Shown here one piece after another: positions 18,901-26,058 of a stretch of 64,000 nucleotides of DNA. The stretch lies in contig AP023240.1 of NCBI GenBank assembly GCA_016592635.1, positions 2,025,630 to 2,089,629 on the forward strand, read 5' to 3'. The position numbers and the translations under genes are program-made. Origin of the DNA: Methyloprofundus sp. Lineage in GTDB: Bacteria > Pseudomonadota > Gammaproteobacteria > Methylococcales > Methylomonadaceae. The notes under the pieces were generated by a model. That model ran no database searches. It was not told where the DNA came from and saw only the letters and a program-made list of their open reading frames with translations. Each line of letters begins with the position of its first letter. Positions within the stretch are counted from its first letter, which is position 1.

Positions 18901-19055
18901 CTAGTGGTGCGGGTGCAGCAAGTCGACAAGCAATTGGAACCGCAGTTGTTGGTGGTATGATTGCTGCCGTGTGTATGTCATTAATTTTTACCCCTGTATT
19001 TTACACGGTTATGCAGAGTATGAGTGAGCGCTTTAGTCGTCACAAAACATCTTAG
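15942..19055 (+). CDS. Multidrug efflux RND permease, HAE-1 family (AcrB type)
   Basis: Proton-driven trimeric pump of about 1037 residues. The N-terminus MFSRFFIERPIFASVISIVL is the standard start, so the ATG at 15942, four bases after the adaptor stop, is preferred over in-frame codons before it. The paired aspartates of the proton relay are visible in AIGIVVDDSIVVVEA. The second half repeats the fold (LVFLVLAAQYESWSLP, GLASKNAILIVELA). Substrates cannot be predicted. There is no adjacent TetR repressor, unlike many such systems. Confidence 0.95.
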   Translation: MFSRFFIERPIFASVISIVLLIAGIVSVLTLPSAQYPEITPPTVTVTATYPGANAQVIAETVAAPIEQQVNGVENMLYMSSTSAGDGSYNLTVTFEVGTDLDMAQVMVQNRVALATPNLPEEVNRQGVSTKKKSANIILFIALTSQDGTFDELYLSNYATLNIRDQISRIKGVGDVTIFPPSDYSMRVWLNPNQLKSRGITTQDVLNEMREQNVQVAAGQIGQPPVPDGLNFQYTINVLGRLTEIEQFEDIIIKTGADGSITRLKDVARIELGGKTYDISSNLSGAASASISVYQLPGANALDVADQVRALMTELSVNFPQGLEYKIPYDTTLFVSASIDEVFVTLYQAGALVFIVLFIFLQDWRATIIPAITIPVSLIATFIVMAMMGFSLNMLTLFGLVLAIGIVVDDSIVVVEATTAYIEKGLSSKEAAIAAMNDVSGPVVATTLVLLAVFVPTAFLPGITGEMYRQFSLTIAVATLFSSLNALTLSPAMAGLLLRPAPKHKNAFFRGFDNFFTRTSNGYANFLKVVVRRGFFMMLIALGIAVASGWQFGQIPSAFLPDEDQGYVIASIQLPDAASKQRTDEVLTHIDAILKATPGVQDWVALGGFSMIDGTNSSNAATIFVVMKPWEERTAENETQDAILQHLNTRFRQIQEAIVFAFIPPAIPGLGVAGGFQMQIQDKGGVGLNELQRMAGEMIEDSKTQSGLVRLNSTFRAGVPQLFAEVDRTKAKTLNIPLNDVFSTLQAYLGSAYVNDFNKFGRTWQVKVQADAKFRLKPEDIRQLEVRNSHGEMIPLGTLIRVDETLGAQTILRYNLYPAASITGSAAPGFSSGEALNLMEQMAASKFPSSMGFEWTGMSYQEKQVGSEAVVIFGLAIVLVFLVLAAQYESWSLPMAVLLVVPLALLGTVAALLMREFDNNVYTQIGIVLIIGLASKNAILIVELAAEQRAKGASIFDSAVEASRLRFRAILMTAFSSVLGFLPLVIASGAGAASRQAIGTAVVGGMIAAVCMSLIFTPVFYTVMQSMSERFSRHKTS

Positions 19056-19078
19056 CAAAATGAAAATAAGACTTAAAC

Positions 19079-19112
19079 ATAGGGTGCGCTAAGGAGTGTA
19101 GCGCATCCACCA
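19079..19112. repeat. Solitary REP-like hairpin between convergent genes
   Basis: GGGTGCGCTA and TAGCGCATCC around a short AAGGAGTG loop form an imperfect hairpin. The segment matches the left arm of the inverted repeat at 21812-21882 base for base over most of its length (ATAGGRTGYGCTRAGG, then AGCGCATC), so it belongs to the same repeat family. It lies between the convergent efflux and PaiB-like genes and may serve as a bidirectional terminator. Confidence 0.6.
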
Positions 19113-19124
19113 CCTAATGACCAA

Positions 19125-19733
19125 CTAAAGATTCAACTCCATTTTATCGGCAACAAGCTGTGCCATATTATCTTGCTGAGCCTGCAGCCCAGAAATAACG
19201 CCTATCTGATCTTCAACACTACGATTTTGACTGAGTTTAGACTTCCCCTTAATAGTACTAATCTCTATTTCAAAACCCACGATCATATCCAGCATCCGCG
19301 CAAGTTTTGCTTCTGAAACTTTATCCATGCACCAAGAGTTTGCAAATTGCCTTTCATGCTGGTCAGTTAGTTGCTGCAAAATACTTAATAGCTCATCACT
19401 TTCTACCAACTTTGCTTTACCCGAAACTTGTACCACCTCAAAGTTCCACGTAGGTACCATTTCTTGGCTAATATACCAACTAGGTGAAACATATGCATTG
19501 GCACCCTTAAAAGCGACAAGCAAATCATCTGCCGACTCTAACATGGCAAGTTGAGGGTTGTTAACGGCAAGGTGCCCATATAATTTATTACGATTTTTAT
19601 CAACCACAAAAGGCACATGATTAACAAATAATTCGCCACTGCAGGTGGTAATTAAGTCACCAAAACTCCACTGGCTAATAAATTCATATAGTTCACTCTT
19701 ATTTTCTATGGCAAATACTTCAGGTATATACAT
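19125..19733 (-). CDS. PaiB-like FMN-binding split-barrel protein
   Basis: 202 residues in the PaiB family. Visible family features are the start MYIPEVFAIEN, the segment HVPFVVDKNRNKLYGHLAVNNPQ and YVSPSWYIS, followed by NFEVVQVSGKAKL. Bacillus PaiB was described as a negative regulator of sporulation and protease genes; other members are flavin-binding split-barrel proteins of unknown activity. No DNA-binding domain is obvious, so regulatory wording should be taken with care. Confidence 0.85.
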   Translation of the reverse strand: MYIPEVFAIENKSELYEFISQWSFGDLITTCSGELFVNHVPFVVDKNRNKLYGHLAVNNPQLAMLESADDLLVAFKGANAYVSPSWYISQEMVPTWNFEVVQVSGKAKLVESDELLSILQQLTDQHERQFANSWCMDKVSEAKLARMLDMIVGFEIEISTIKGKSKLSQNRSVEDQIGVISGLQAQQDNMAQLVADKMELNL

Positions 19734-19772
19734 TATTAATTCTTCTCTGAAACAAACAAGCGTGTGAGCTAA

Positions 19773-20639
19773 TCAATCTAACGTATAGGCGACGACTTGG
19801 TTATCTTCCATTAAAGGTACAATCAGCAACTTCTTATTATCAATATAATAAAAATCAGCCGCCCCTTTTTTTAATTTTAATGATTTCTCAACTTTACCAT
19901 ACGCATTGAGTACAAAAACTTCTCCTTTGATATAGTCACTCACTAACCATTTACCAGTAGAATATGGAAAAATTCCATCCATATTGAACCAATGCTTACC
20001 TTGCGGTAGCGTTGTTATGGTTTTGGTTTTTAATGATATTTTTTTAATATTTCCAGATGTTGCTGTTGAAAAATCATCATTAAGTCCCGCTCCCCAACTA
20101 GCAACATAAAGGTGTTTAGTATCAACCCAAAGACCATTCGGTGAATTAAGCTTTGCAGTCTCCAGCCATAGTTTTAATTCCCCCTCTTCCAACTTATAAA
20201 TCCGATTTTCTAGCCAATCAGAAACAAAAACTGTACCGTTTTTATTAACAGCAATTCCGTTAAGTACTTCAGATTCCTCCGCCATATAACGAGCGATAAT
20301 TTTGCCACTATTGACATTAATCACCACTAACTGTTTGACGTCAGCAACATAAAGTTTATTATTATGCAACGCCAGTCCTTTAGGTGAATGCAAGCCCTTC
20401 ACCCAATCAACATCAAGCAATTTGCCACTACCATCAATAAGGCCGATGCTACCATTACCATCTTTCAGCTTGACCCCACCATTAAGATTAGAAACATAAT
20501 AGCGGTCATTAACTTTGTCATATTCAACAGATTCAGGCATTTTCAAACCAGAAACACTCCAAACGAGTTTATCGGCAAATGTTTGCGCGGCAACAGTCAA
20601 TGCAAAAATTGCTACTAATACTTTAAAAGTCTGTTTCAT
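19773..20639 (-). CDS. Secreted SMP-30/NHL-type beta-propeller protein
   Basis: 288 residues with a signal peptide (MKQTFKVLVAIFALTVAAQTFA) and a propeller built of repeats such as GLHSPKGLALHNNKLYVAD, LNGIAVNKNGTVFVSDW, LNSPNGLWVDTKHLYVASW. These resemble SMP-30/gluconolactonase and strictosidine-synthase-like proteins. A periplasmic location is expected; a lactonase activity is possible, but metal ligands cannot be assigned with confidence by eye. Confidence 0.75.
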   Translation of the reverse strand: MKQTFKVLVAIFALTVAAQTFADKLVWSVSGLKMPESVEYDKVNDRYYVSNLNGGVKLKDGNGSIGLIDGSGKLLDVDWVKGLHSPKGLALHNNKLYVADVKQLVVINVNSGKIIARYMAEESEVLNGIAVNKNGTVFVSDWLENRIYKLEEGELKLWLETAKLNSPNGLWVDTKHLYVASWGAGLNDDFSTATSGNIKKISLKTKTITTLPQGKHWFNMDGIFPYSTGKWLVSDYIKGEVFVLNAYGKVEKSLKLKKGAADFYYIDNKKLLIVPLMEDNQVVAYTLD

Positions 20640-20713
20640 AATAATTTCCTTAATACATTCAATAATTCATCAAAACAAAAGATGCTTTCCTGCTCTGTAG
20701 CATGCACCAGCCG

Positions 20714-21154
20714 TTAACTTACATAACAAAAAAACTCCCAGCTACTTTGTTTTGCACCTAATGATTGATAGACAGCTTGTGCAATTGTATTATCGGGCGC
20801 AGTTACCCATTGCAACCGTGCTGCTCCTTTTGATTTGCCATACGTTGCACAGTGCTTAATAAGACCCGTTGCAATCCCTTGACCCCGCCAACTGGCAACT
20901 GTATATAAATCATTCAATACAGCCACTTTTGCTGTAACTGTTGATGAAAAGCTAAAATAAACTGTTGCAAAACCAACCAACTTATTCTCTTTGCGAAAAG
21001 CAAATAAACAACCCTTCTCAGACTGCTCACCAAATTGCGCAAAGAAATGTCTATTGTTCTCATCATTTATCTCAGCTACCTGATAAAATGTTTGGTACTC
21101 TCTAATCAATGGCAAAACTTCATCAAGATTTTTATCGGTTATTGCTTCAATCAT
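20714..21154 (-). CDS. GNAT family N-acetyltransferase
   Basis: 146 residues from the ATG at 21154 (MIEAITDKNLDEVLPLI). The acetyl-CoA binding motif is clear (VASWRGQGIATGLIKHC) and preceded by the beta-strand VAVLNDLYTV; the C-terminal NTIAQAVYQSLGAKQSSWEFF is the usual GNAT ending. The frame stays open upstream to 21430, but that part runs through the RAYT gene on the same strand and shows no GNAT homology, so the shorter start is used. Substrate unknown. Confidence 0.85.
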   Translation of the reverse strand: MIEAITDKNLDEVLPLIREYQTFYQVAEINDENNRHFFAQFGEQSEKGCLFAFRKENKLVGFATVYFSFSSTVTAKVAVLNDLYTVASWRGQGIATGLIKHCATYGKSKGAARLQWVTAPDNTIAQAVYQSLGAKQSSWEFFCYVS

Positions 21155-21260
21155 AATTGTCTGTAAATATGGGGCGGGGAAGTAATTAATTATCCTATGC
21201 CTACCCTTCACTAAGTGGTTCAATATGAGGATCTGGAGAAATTTTTTCCCAGTTATTGCA

Positions 21261-21791
21261 TCACTCATTAATTTCAACAGAAAAATCACCTGAATGCCCC
21301 CAATCAATGCCATATACACCACTTTCAACATAGCGATGAAAACTAGAATAAGACCAATCTTGAACAAACTCCACCCACCCATGTTTAACAGGGTTCCAAT
21401 GAATATAATCAAAATGAATATTAAAATCACCTTGATCAGTCAATAAATGCGCCCAAAATCGTCGTTGCCATATGCCACGCTCCCTGCGTTTTATCCCACT
21501 CTTTCCAATAGGTTCACCTTTTGGTATACCCCGAGAAAAATAGCCTTTAAGCAAACTCCAACGACCTGAATAATCTGTATCACCTTCAGGTAATGTCCAA
21601 ATACAATGTAGATGATCAGGCATAATGACTACCGCATTTATTGTATAAGATTTGCGCTGTTTCACATAAAGAAAAGCCTCACGTAGTAAATCAACCTGCT
21701 CGACAAGCAAGCGGTTATTCTGCCTATGCTTCAAATTCACGGTAAAAAACCAACTTGCTCCAGATGTATAAATTCTACGATATTGGGTCAT
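21261..21791 (-). CDS. REP-associated tyrosine transposase (RAYT)
   Basis: 176 residues of the Y1 transposase (IS200-related) superfamily. The HUH metal motif appears as PDHLHCIWTLPEGD (about residues 58-71) and the catalytic-tyrosine region as HWNPVKHGWV followed by WSYSSFHRYV. Also typical is the start RRIYTSGASWFFTVNL. RAYT proteins process REP hairpins as single-stranded DNA. A perfect 29-bp inverted repeat begins 20 bases before this gene's start codon (21812-21882), as expected for a RAYT and its substrate. Confidence 0.92.
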   Translation of the reverse strand: MTQYRRIYTSGASWFFTVNLKHRQNNRLLVEQVDLLREAFLYVKQRKSYTINAVVIMPDHLHCIWTLPEGDTDYSGRWSLLKGYFSRGIPKGEPIGKSGIKRRERGIWQRRFWAHLLTDQGDFNIHFDYIHWNPVKHGWVEFVQDWSYSSFHRYVESGVYGIDWGHSGDFSVEINE

Positions 21792-21811
21792 AAATTATGA
21801 TGAACGATAGG

Positions 21812-21882
21812 ATAGGATGTGCTGAGGCACGAAGCGCATCTATGAGTTTGAGTGATGCGCTTCGTGCCTCAGCACATCCTAT
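21812..21882. repeat. Perfect 29-bp inverted repeat next to the RAYT gene (REP/BIME-like)
   Basis: Left arm 21812-21840 (begins ATAGGATGTGCTGAGG) and right arm 21854-21882 are exact reverse complements over 29 bases, with a 13-base loop TATGAGTTTGAGT. The arm resembles the solitary hairpin at 19079-19112. Paired inverted REPs beside a RAYT gene form the BIME arrangement known in enterobacteria and pseudomonads. Confidence 0.85.
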
Positions 21883-21909
21883 ACCTTCTTGTCATTTTTG
21901 CGAAGGTAT

Positions 21910-21963
21910 TGTAGGCGTAGCCGTAATAAGTAATTAAATCTGCATCTACAATAGTTCAGGAAA
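21910..21963. repeat. Dispersed repeat, copy 2
   Basis: GTAGGCGTAGCC, then AAATCTGCATCTAC, then AGTTCAGGAA match the order and much of the sequence of the repeat at 11216-11275. The stem is weaker here (GTAG/CTAC only), suggesting an older copy. Confidence 0.5.
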
Positions 21964-21985
21964 TACTATTTTTTGGTAAACTTGT

Positions 21986-22618
21986 TTATTCCCGATTTAA
22001 AGCCGCTGCCATATCTTGCCCATCGCCTGCTAAATGTGCATCACGCGGTGGCAATACATCTGCAACAGCTTCTAAGCGCTTCCAATCCGGTGCAGGTGTC
22101 TCACAATGTCGTTTAGGTACGAAAGCAGACTCTTCAACCAGCTCCATTTTATGAATATAGCGCGGACAATTAGGAAACATTTCGCGCACTTTAACTCGCA
22201 ATATGATTTCAGCTTCTGGCCAGTGCTCCATTAATGGGTCGTTTTCTTGTATAAAAGCACTCCCGTTGAAGCGTAGACGAGCTTGTCGCTGAAAATCTAC
22301 AAATAATAAACTGACGAACTCATTAACTAACACATTGCCAGCAGACAGGTACATGCCACTGCCATCATAAAGAGGGAAAGCCAGAGTACTTTCATCAATT
22401 ACTTGCACTAATCCGACACTACCACCCTTATAAGAACAACTAGGCCGACCTTCCCGATCGACAGTCGCAAAAAAGAACATATTTTGCTCTTCGATAAATA
22501 TCTTATCATCAGGGCTAATCTTATCTATGATTATCGCATCAACAAGGCGATCCGCCATATCGCGTGTCTCAAACTGGTCTTGAAATTTACGACTACCTTC
22601 ATGGAAAAATTCACTCAT
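21986..22618 (-). CDS. Pyridoxamine 5'-phosphate oxidase family (flavin split-barrel) protein
   Basis: 210 residues. The core reads FIEEQNMFFFATVDREGRPSCSYKGG, the standard beginning of a PNPOx-like FMN-binding split barrel, then LLFVDFQRQARLRFNGSAFI and a Pro/His-rich tail. Proteins of this type usually bind FMN or F420 and reduce small organic substrates; true PdxH activity is unlikely given the N- and C-terminal differences. It lies 32 bases after a TetR regulator with strong operators, so it is probably the regulated partner gene. Confidence 0.8.
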   Translation of the reverse strand: MSEFFHEGSRKFQDQFETRDMADRLVDAIIIDKISPDDKIFIEEQNMFFFATVDREGRPSCSYKGGSVGLVQVIDESTLAFPLYDGSGMYLSAGNVLVNEFVSLLFVDFQRQARLRFNGSAFIQENDPLMEHWPEAEIILRVKVREMFPNCPRYIHKMELVEESAFVPKRHCETPAPDWKRLEAVADVLPPRDAHLAGDGQDMAAALNRE

Positions 22619-22650
22619 TGCTCCTCCTAGGAGTTAATATTTGAAAAATG

Positions 22651-23226
22651 TTATACAGAATGCTCATGCAGACTTGCTGCAATCAATATAATAGCAGCCT
22701 GCTTCGCTTGCTCCGCAGAGCCACAATTTTTTTGCATTTGTTCTGAAACAATAGCACCTTCGACTAACAAACTGAGCTGAAAAGCCAAACTTCCAGGGTC
22801 TTTAGCGCCACACTGCGTAGCCAAATCGGCGACATAGCCACGAAATTTATCATAGAATTCGGCAGATACCTGATGTACAGGGTTACCCTCTGCTGGAAAT
22901 TCCGCAGAGGCATTAATAAACGCACAACCTCTAAATTCCGGATTATCCATCCATTCATAAATAACATCAAACAATACCACTAACCTATCTTTTGGATTAT
23001 CCGCATTACTCTCAACCTGATTAACAAACCAAGTGCGAAAATTTGCATCGCGTTGTCGCAAAAATGCCACGATCAAAGCATCCTTAGATGGGAAATACCT
23101 ATAAAGGGTCATTTTAGTGGTTTTTGCCGCTTTCGCTATCGCATCCACACCTGTTGCCCTAATACCTTTGCTATAAAACAGCTCTGAAGCAGCCAGCAAT
23201 ATTTGTTCGTGTAGGTCTCTGGACAT
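22651..23226 (-). CDS. TetR family transcriptional regulator
   Basis: 191 residues. The helix-turn-helix is clear at the N-terminus: ILLAASELFYSKGIRATGVDAIAKAAKTTKMTLYRYFPSKDAL (key residues Gly-Val-Asp-Ala-Ile-Ala and Tyr-Arg-Tyr-Phe). The C-terminal ligand domain contains GCAFINASAEFP, seen in regulators of quinone- or aldehyde-responsive genes. It precedes the flavin-fold gene on the same strand, and two palindromes lie directly upstream of its ATG, so autorepression is very likely. Confidence 0.94.
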   Translation of the reverse strand: MSRDLHEQILLAASELFYSKGIRATGVDAIAKAAKTTKMTLYRYFPSKDALIVAFLRQRDANFRTWFVNQVESNADNPKDRLVVLFDVIYEWMDNPEFRGCAFINASAEFPAEGNPVHQVSAEFYDKFRGYVADLATQCGAKDPGSLAFQLSLLVEGAIVSEQMQKNCGSAEQAKQAAIILIAASLHEHSV

Positions 23227-23260
23227 AAATAAAAATGGTTATGGCAAAAAGCATTGTAGT

Positions 23261-23303
23261 ATACCGATCGGTATAGGGCAATAAAAACAATACTGGTCGG
23301 TAT
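23261..23303. promoter_or_regulatory. Two TetR-type operator palindromes
   Basis: ATACCGATCGGTAT at 23261-23274 is a perfect 14-bp palindrome. ATACTGGTCGGTAT at 23290-23303 repeats it with one unpaired position pair. Centres are 29 bp apart, close to three helical turns. The block begins 34 bases upstream of the tetR ATG, which fits a repressor binding over its own promoter. The ATACCG half-site is common for TetR proteins of this type. Confidence 0.85.
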
Positions 23304-23508
23304 AGTAAATTTTGATTTTAAAAAAAATGCAAAAGAGTATCTTATGCGCATATTAACAAAAGGTCTCCTCCTTCACTGCCTCTCTACGCCCAAACGCAAC
23401 TCCCCGTATTTTAGCGAATGATTATTTAGATCCTGTTACAAGAAACCATGAAATATATTTATTGATATTTTATAAATAAAATGGTAGTGTGAAAAAAGTT
23501 CAAAATAG

Positions 23509-23772
23509 AGGAGATTATGTTATGAAAATCATTCCATTACCTCCAATATTCAAATGTATTTCACCCAGTATTATGGCGGTGATTTCCTAGAAAACTTCAA
23601 TAACAGCGCAAGAGATGGAGGCAACATTCTTGATAGCGTGAAGTTTACCAACACCGTTTCTGTCACCGCGCAGGAACAAGGTGATACATCCTACTATGGC
23701 GGCTTTCATGTCGGCGCTTCGCAAGCACTTCGCTTACGCGCTCTTATGAGTCACTACATGAGCAACCTTTAG
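23509..23772 (+). pseudogene. Short unrecognised ORF, possible gene remnant
   Basis: The frame is open from 23509 and has its first ATG at 23554, giving 72 residues (MYFTQYYGGDFLENFNNSARDGG and on). The only good ribosome-binding site (GAGGAG near 23508) precedes an ATG at 23522 in another frame that stops after 22 codons. This mismatch suggests a frameshifted or truncated gene. The amino-acid composition (Asn, Gly, Tyr, Ser, Thr) resembles an exported beta-rich protein, but I recognise no family. Confidence 0.35.
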
Positions 23773-23813
23773 CTTGAAAGTTTTTTTATTGTTTCAGTCG
23801 TTAGTAAAAACTA

Positions 23814-23857
23814 TGCACTTTAGTGCAAGACTTTTAGTAAAACTCTCATTTATGAGG
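23814..23857. repeat. Two adjacent small hairpins left of the IS
   Basis: TGCACT/AGTGCA (23814-23827) and CTCAT/ATGAG (23845-23856), each with the same central TTT-like turn. They resemble in style the hairpins at 25192-25258 on the other side of the IS insertion. Confidence 0.4.
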
Positions 23858-23905
23858 TTTGTTTTAGTTTAAGTTTAAAAGAAAATTATGAGCCTAATAA
23901 AGGTT

Positions 23906-25111
23906 TCACTACCGTACACTTTTTAAAGCAGGTATTGCGAAGAGTAGAAAAAATGGTAATGTGGACGATTTACATTGAAAATACCCTACATTGTCAGATT
24001 CTTACAAGATTTATCGCACCATTCATAGCGGCCTTCAAAAATTCTGGGATTTTGATCCCAGCAAACGTCAAAATAACGGCTTAAATATCCTGACAGGGTT
24101 TATCTGCGGTATTATACAAAGTAAATCTGTTAAGTTAGCTAATGTGGCAGGAGAGATTCCAGGATCAGGTAAAGAAGAAAGCCAAATCATGCAATTGCGC
24201 CGTTGGCTGAAAAATGAAAAAGTGGGTGTCGATTTATTTTATTTACCCTTTATAGAGGTTCTTCTTCGGTGTTTAGCCAAACAAACGCTAGTACTTGCTA
24301 TTGATGGCAGCACGACAGCGCAAGGCTGTATTACCTTGATGGTCAGTATGATTTATAAAGGTAGAGCTCTGCCATTGCTGTGGGTAACCCGTAAAGGTAA
24401 AAAGGGGCATTTTCCTCAAGATATGCATATCGAATTGATTAAATCCGTTCAGGCGATAATCCCGGAAGGTACGTCGGTCATTTGTTTGGGTGACGGGGAA
24501 TTTGATGGAGCAGACTGGCTGGAAACCATTAGTAGTTATGGCTGGAAGTATGCCTGCCGAACGGCAAATAATGCGATATTGTATGAGAATGGAGATGAAT
24601 TTACATTTAAAGATATTTGTCCCGAACAAGGAAGCATGACTGAAATATCGGCGGTTGAATTCACTCGTAAACGTAGCATTGTAGTAAGGGCGGTTGTTTA
24701 TTGGGGGAGAAAATATAATGACCCTATTTATCTAGTGACTAATTTCCCCACAGGGGGTGAAGCATTTAACTGGTATCGCAAACGTTTCCGTATAGAAACG
24801 CTGTTTTCAGACCTTAAAGGTCGAGGGTTTAACTTGCAGAAAAGTGGATTAAGGGCTCCTGAGCGAGTTTCTCGACTTATTATGGCAGCGGCTTTAGCTT
24901 ATATATGGATGGTTTATTTAGGGGAGCTTGCTCTGACTAAGAGCTGGGATAAAATTATTCATCGCAAAGATCGTTGTGATTTGAGTTTGTTTACTCTTGG
25001 AGTGCGGTTATTAAAGCGCCTGCTGAGAGAAGGAAAAATACTCCCTCAATTCTGCCTCACATTATCGGGCAAGGCATTGCTGTGAGGAGGTGAAAAAGTG
25101 TACGGTAGTGA
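23906..25111 (+). mobile_element. Complete IS4-family insertion sequence with 10-bp target duplication
   Basis: 1206 bp bounded by 19-bp perfect terminal inverted repeats (TCACTACCGTACACTTTTT at 23906-23924 and its complement at 25093-25111). Flanking direct repeats AATAAAGGTT at 23896-23905 and 25112-25121 are an exact 10-bp target-site duplication, within the 9-13 bp range of IS4-family elements. One uninterrupted transposase gene fills the element. Perfect ends, intact gene and identical duplications point to a recent, possibly active insertion. Confidence 0.92.
23991..25085 (+). CDS. IS4-family DDE transposase
   Basis: 364 residues. The catalytic acids are seen in LAIDGST (first Asp), CLGDGEFDG (second Asp) and the YREK block YRKRFRIETLFSDLKGRG (Glu), which defines IS4. 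The frame begins with TTG at 23991, since a TGA stop lies at 23976-23978 and no ATG is in frame before the conserved N-terminal region. The C-terminus ends 26 bases before the right terminal repeat. The gene appears intact. Confidence 0.93.
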   Translation: MSDSYKIYRTIHSGLQKFWDFDPSKRQNNGLNILTGFICGIIQSKSVKLANVAGEIPGSGKEESQIMQLRRWLKNEKVGVDLFYLPFIEVLLRCLAKQTLVLAIDGSTTAQGCITLMVSMIYKGRALPLLWVTRKGKKGHFPQDMHIELIKSVQAIIPEGTSVICLGDGEFDGADWLETISSYGWKYACRTANNAILYENGDEFTFKDICPEQGSMTEISAVEFTRKRSIVVRAVVYWGRKYNDPIYLVTNFPTGGEAFNWYRKRFRIETLFSDLKGRGFNLQKSGLRAPERVSRLIMAAALAYIWMVYLGELALTKSWDKIIHRKDRCDLSLFTLGVRLLKRLLREGKILPQFCLTLSGKALL

Positions 25112-25191
25112 AATAAAGGTTAACAACTTATCGGTTAGGTATGAAGCAGAGGTTATTATTCAACTGTAGGTTTGCCACATGTTTTTCTTTA

Positions 25192-25258
25192 GTCGGCTTT
25201 AGCCGATTAACGACTTTCAGTCGTAAGTCAAACTATGGATCTTTTAGTCCATAGTTTG
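25192..25258. repeat. Run of three consecutive hairpins
   Basis: GTCGGCT/AGCCGAT (25192-25207, one G-T pair), ACGACT/AGTCGT (25210-25224) and CAAACTATGGA/TCCATAGTTTG (25229-25258, 11-bp perfect arms with an 8-base loop). The third hairpin recurs at 28569-28598. Tandem hairpins of this kind occur at ends of IS200/IS605-type elements and in their associated RNAs; no tnpA or tnpB is present here. Confidence 0.6.
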
Positions 25259-25260
25259 TT

Positions 25261-25410
25261 GATTTTTTCTTGGAACTCAAAGCGCTGTTAATCGTTAGCT
25301 TTGGGGTGTTTTAGTATTTTTTTATGGCTAATGCCTAAACGTTTCAAAGCAAAGCACATGCCTCGCTGACTCACATTAAAGCCTTTAGGGCCGCGGGGGC
25401 TTGCAGCTGA
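25261..25410 (-). pseudogene. IS630-family transposase fragment
   Basis: The minus strand reads GPKGFNVSQRGMCFALKRL, then GISHKKILKHPKAND, a TAA stop (25290-25288), then QRFEFQEKI. This matches the helix-turn-helix to linker part of IS630 transposases (pattern: MGMCYALKRLxISRKKTxxHPKAD). There is no start, an internal stop, and similarity ends exactly where the hairpin run begins. Identified by eye from family knowledge. Confidence 0.65.
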
Positions 25411-25463
25411 CTAAAGGGACATTTTTATGGCTCATTATTTTTATATCTACGCATGATAAGCAA

Positions 25464-26039
25464 CTATTGACTTAAACTATTTGTTGTTTTAACCAGTTCA
25501 TCAATCGTCGCTTGTAACATACCCGCTTGGCGAGAATCAGTTAACTTTCCTTGTGCATCAAAAGCTTGCATGCCAGATGCAACTGCAACTTGAGTTGGAA
25601 TCACAGTGACTCTTATATTTCCCAATAACATTCTTAAAGAGACCAAGCCACGCATACCGCCTAAAGCACCAGGTGATACTGCTCCCAATGCAGCCACCTT
25701 ACCTTGGTAGGCTATAAGTGGAGCTTCGTTGTCCATATGTGGCCGAGATAACCAGTCTAAGGTATTTTTAAGCAGTGCTGAGAACGAGCTATTATATTCA
25801 GGAGATGCAATAAAGAAGCCATCATGCTCAACAAAAATTTGCTTTAGTTTTTTAGCATTTTCAGGAATGCCGTGCTCTGCTTCCAGGTCACCATTATAAA
25901 GCGGCATTTCAAAATCTTTGAGATCAATAAAAGTGACACTAGCACCTTGCGCTGCAGCAATTTCAGCAGCCAGTTTAGCTAATTTCTTATTTAACGATGC
26001 GGCACGTGCACTACCTGACAAAAACAAAATCTTAGACAT
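25464..26039 (-). CDS. NADPH-dependent FMN/quinone reductase
   Basis: 191 residues of the flavodoxin-like NADPH-dependent FMN reductase family. The phosphate-binding loop is FLSGSARAASLNKKLA (about 5-20) and the flavin contact is SPEYNSSFSALLKNTLDWLSRP (about 79-100). Members reduce quinones, azo dyes, chromate or free FMN; the substrate is not predictable. Followed upstream by the pirin gene with a 19-base gap, and likely co-transcribed with it, a pairing common in redox-stress operons. Confidence 0.93.
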   Translation of the reverse strand: MSKILFLSGSARAASLNKKLAKLAAEIAAAQGASVTFIDLKDFEMPLYNGDLEAEHGIPENAKKLKQIFVEHDGFFIASPEYNSSFSALLKNTLDWLSRPHMDNEAPLIAYQGKVAALGAVSPGALGGMRGLVSLRMLLGNIRVTVIPTQVAVASGMQAFDAQGKLTDSRQAGMLQATIDELVKTTNSLSQ

Positions 26040-26058
26040 TATTTTTCCTTAAACCTAA

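Larger units (their letters stand above)
23227..23990. other. Gene-poor spacer upstream of tetR and around the left IS end
   Basis: 764 bases holding the TetR operators, a short ORF that may be a remnant (23554-23772), two small hairpins (23814-23857) and the left end of an IS4-family element (from 23906). No intact gene is recognised here. Confidence 0.5.
25112..25463. other. Spacer right of the IS: hairpins and an IS630 remnant
   Basis: Begins with the right copy of the target duplication, followed by about 70 bases without recognisable features, a run of three hairpins (25192-25258), then a decayed IS630 transposase fragment on the minus strand (25261-25410). Ends at the stop codon of the reductase gene. 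No intact gene. Confidence 0.6.

Noticed and set aside
21155..21430. Extended N-terminus of the GNAT protein
   Set aside because: The extension overlaps the RAYT gene in another frame on the same strand and has no GNAT features.
25192..25258. CRISPR-like array or IS605 omega RNA
   Set aside because: Hairpins differ from each other, there are no regular spacers, and neither cas nor tnpB genes are present.
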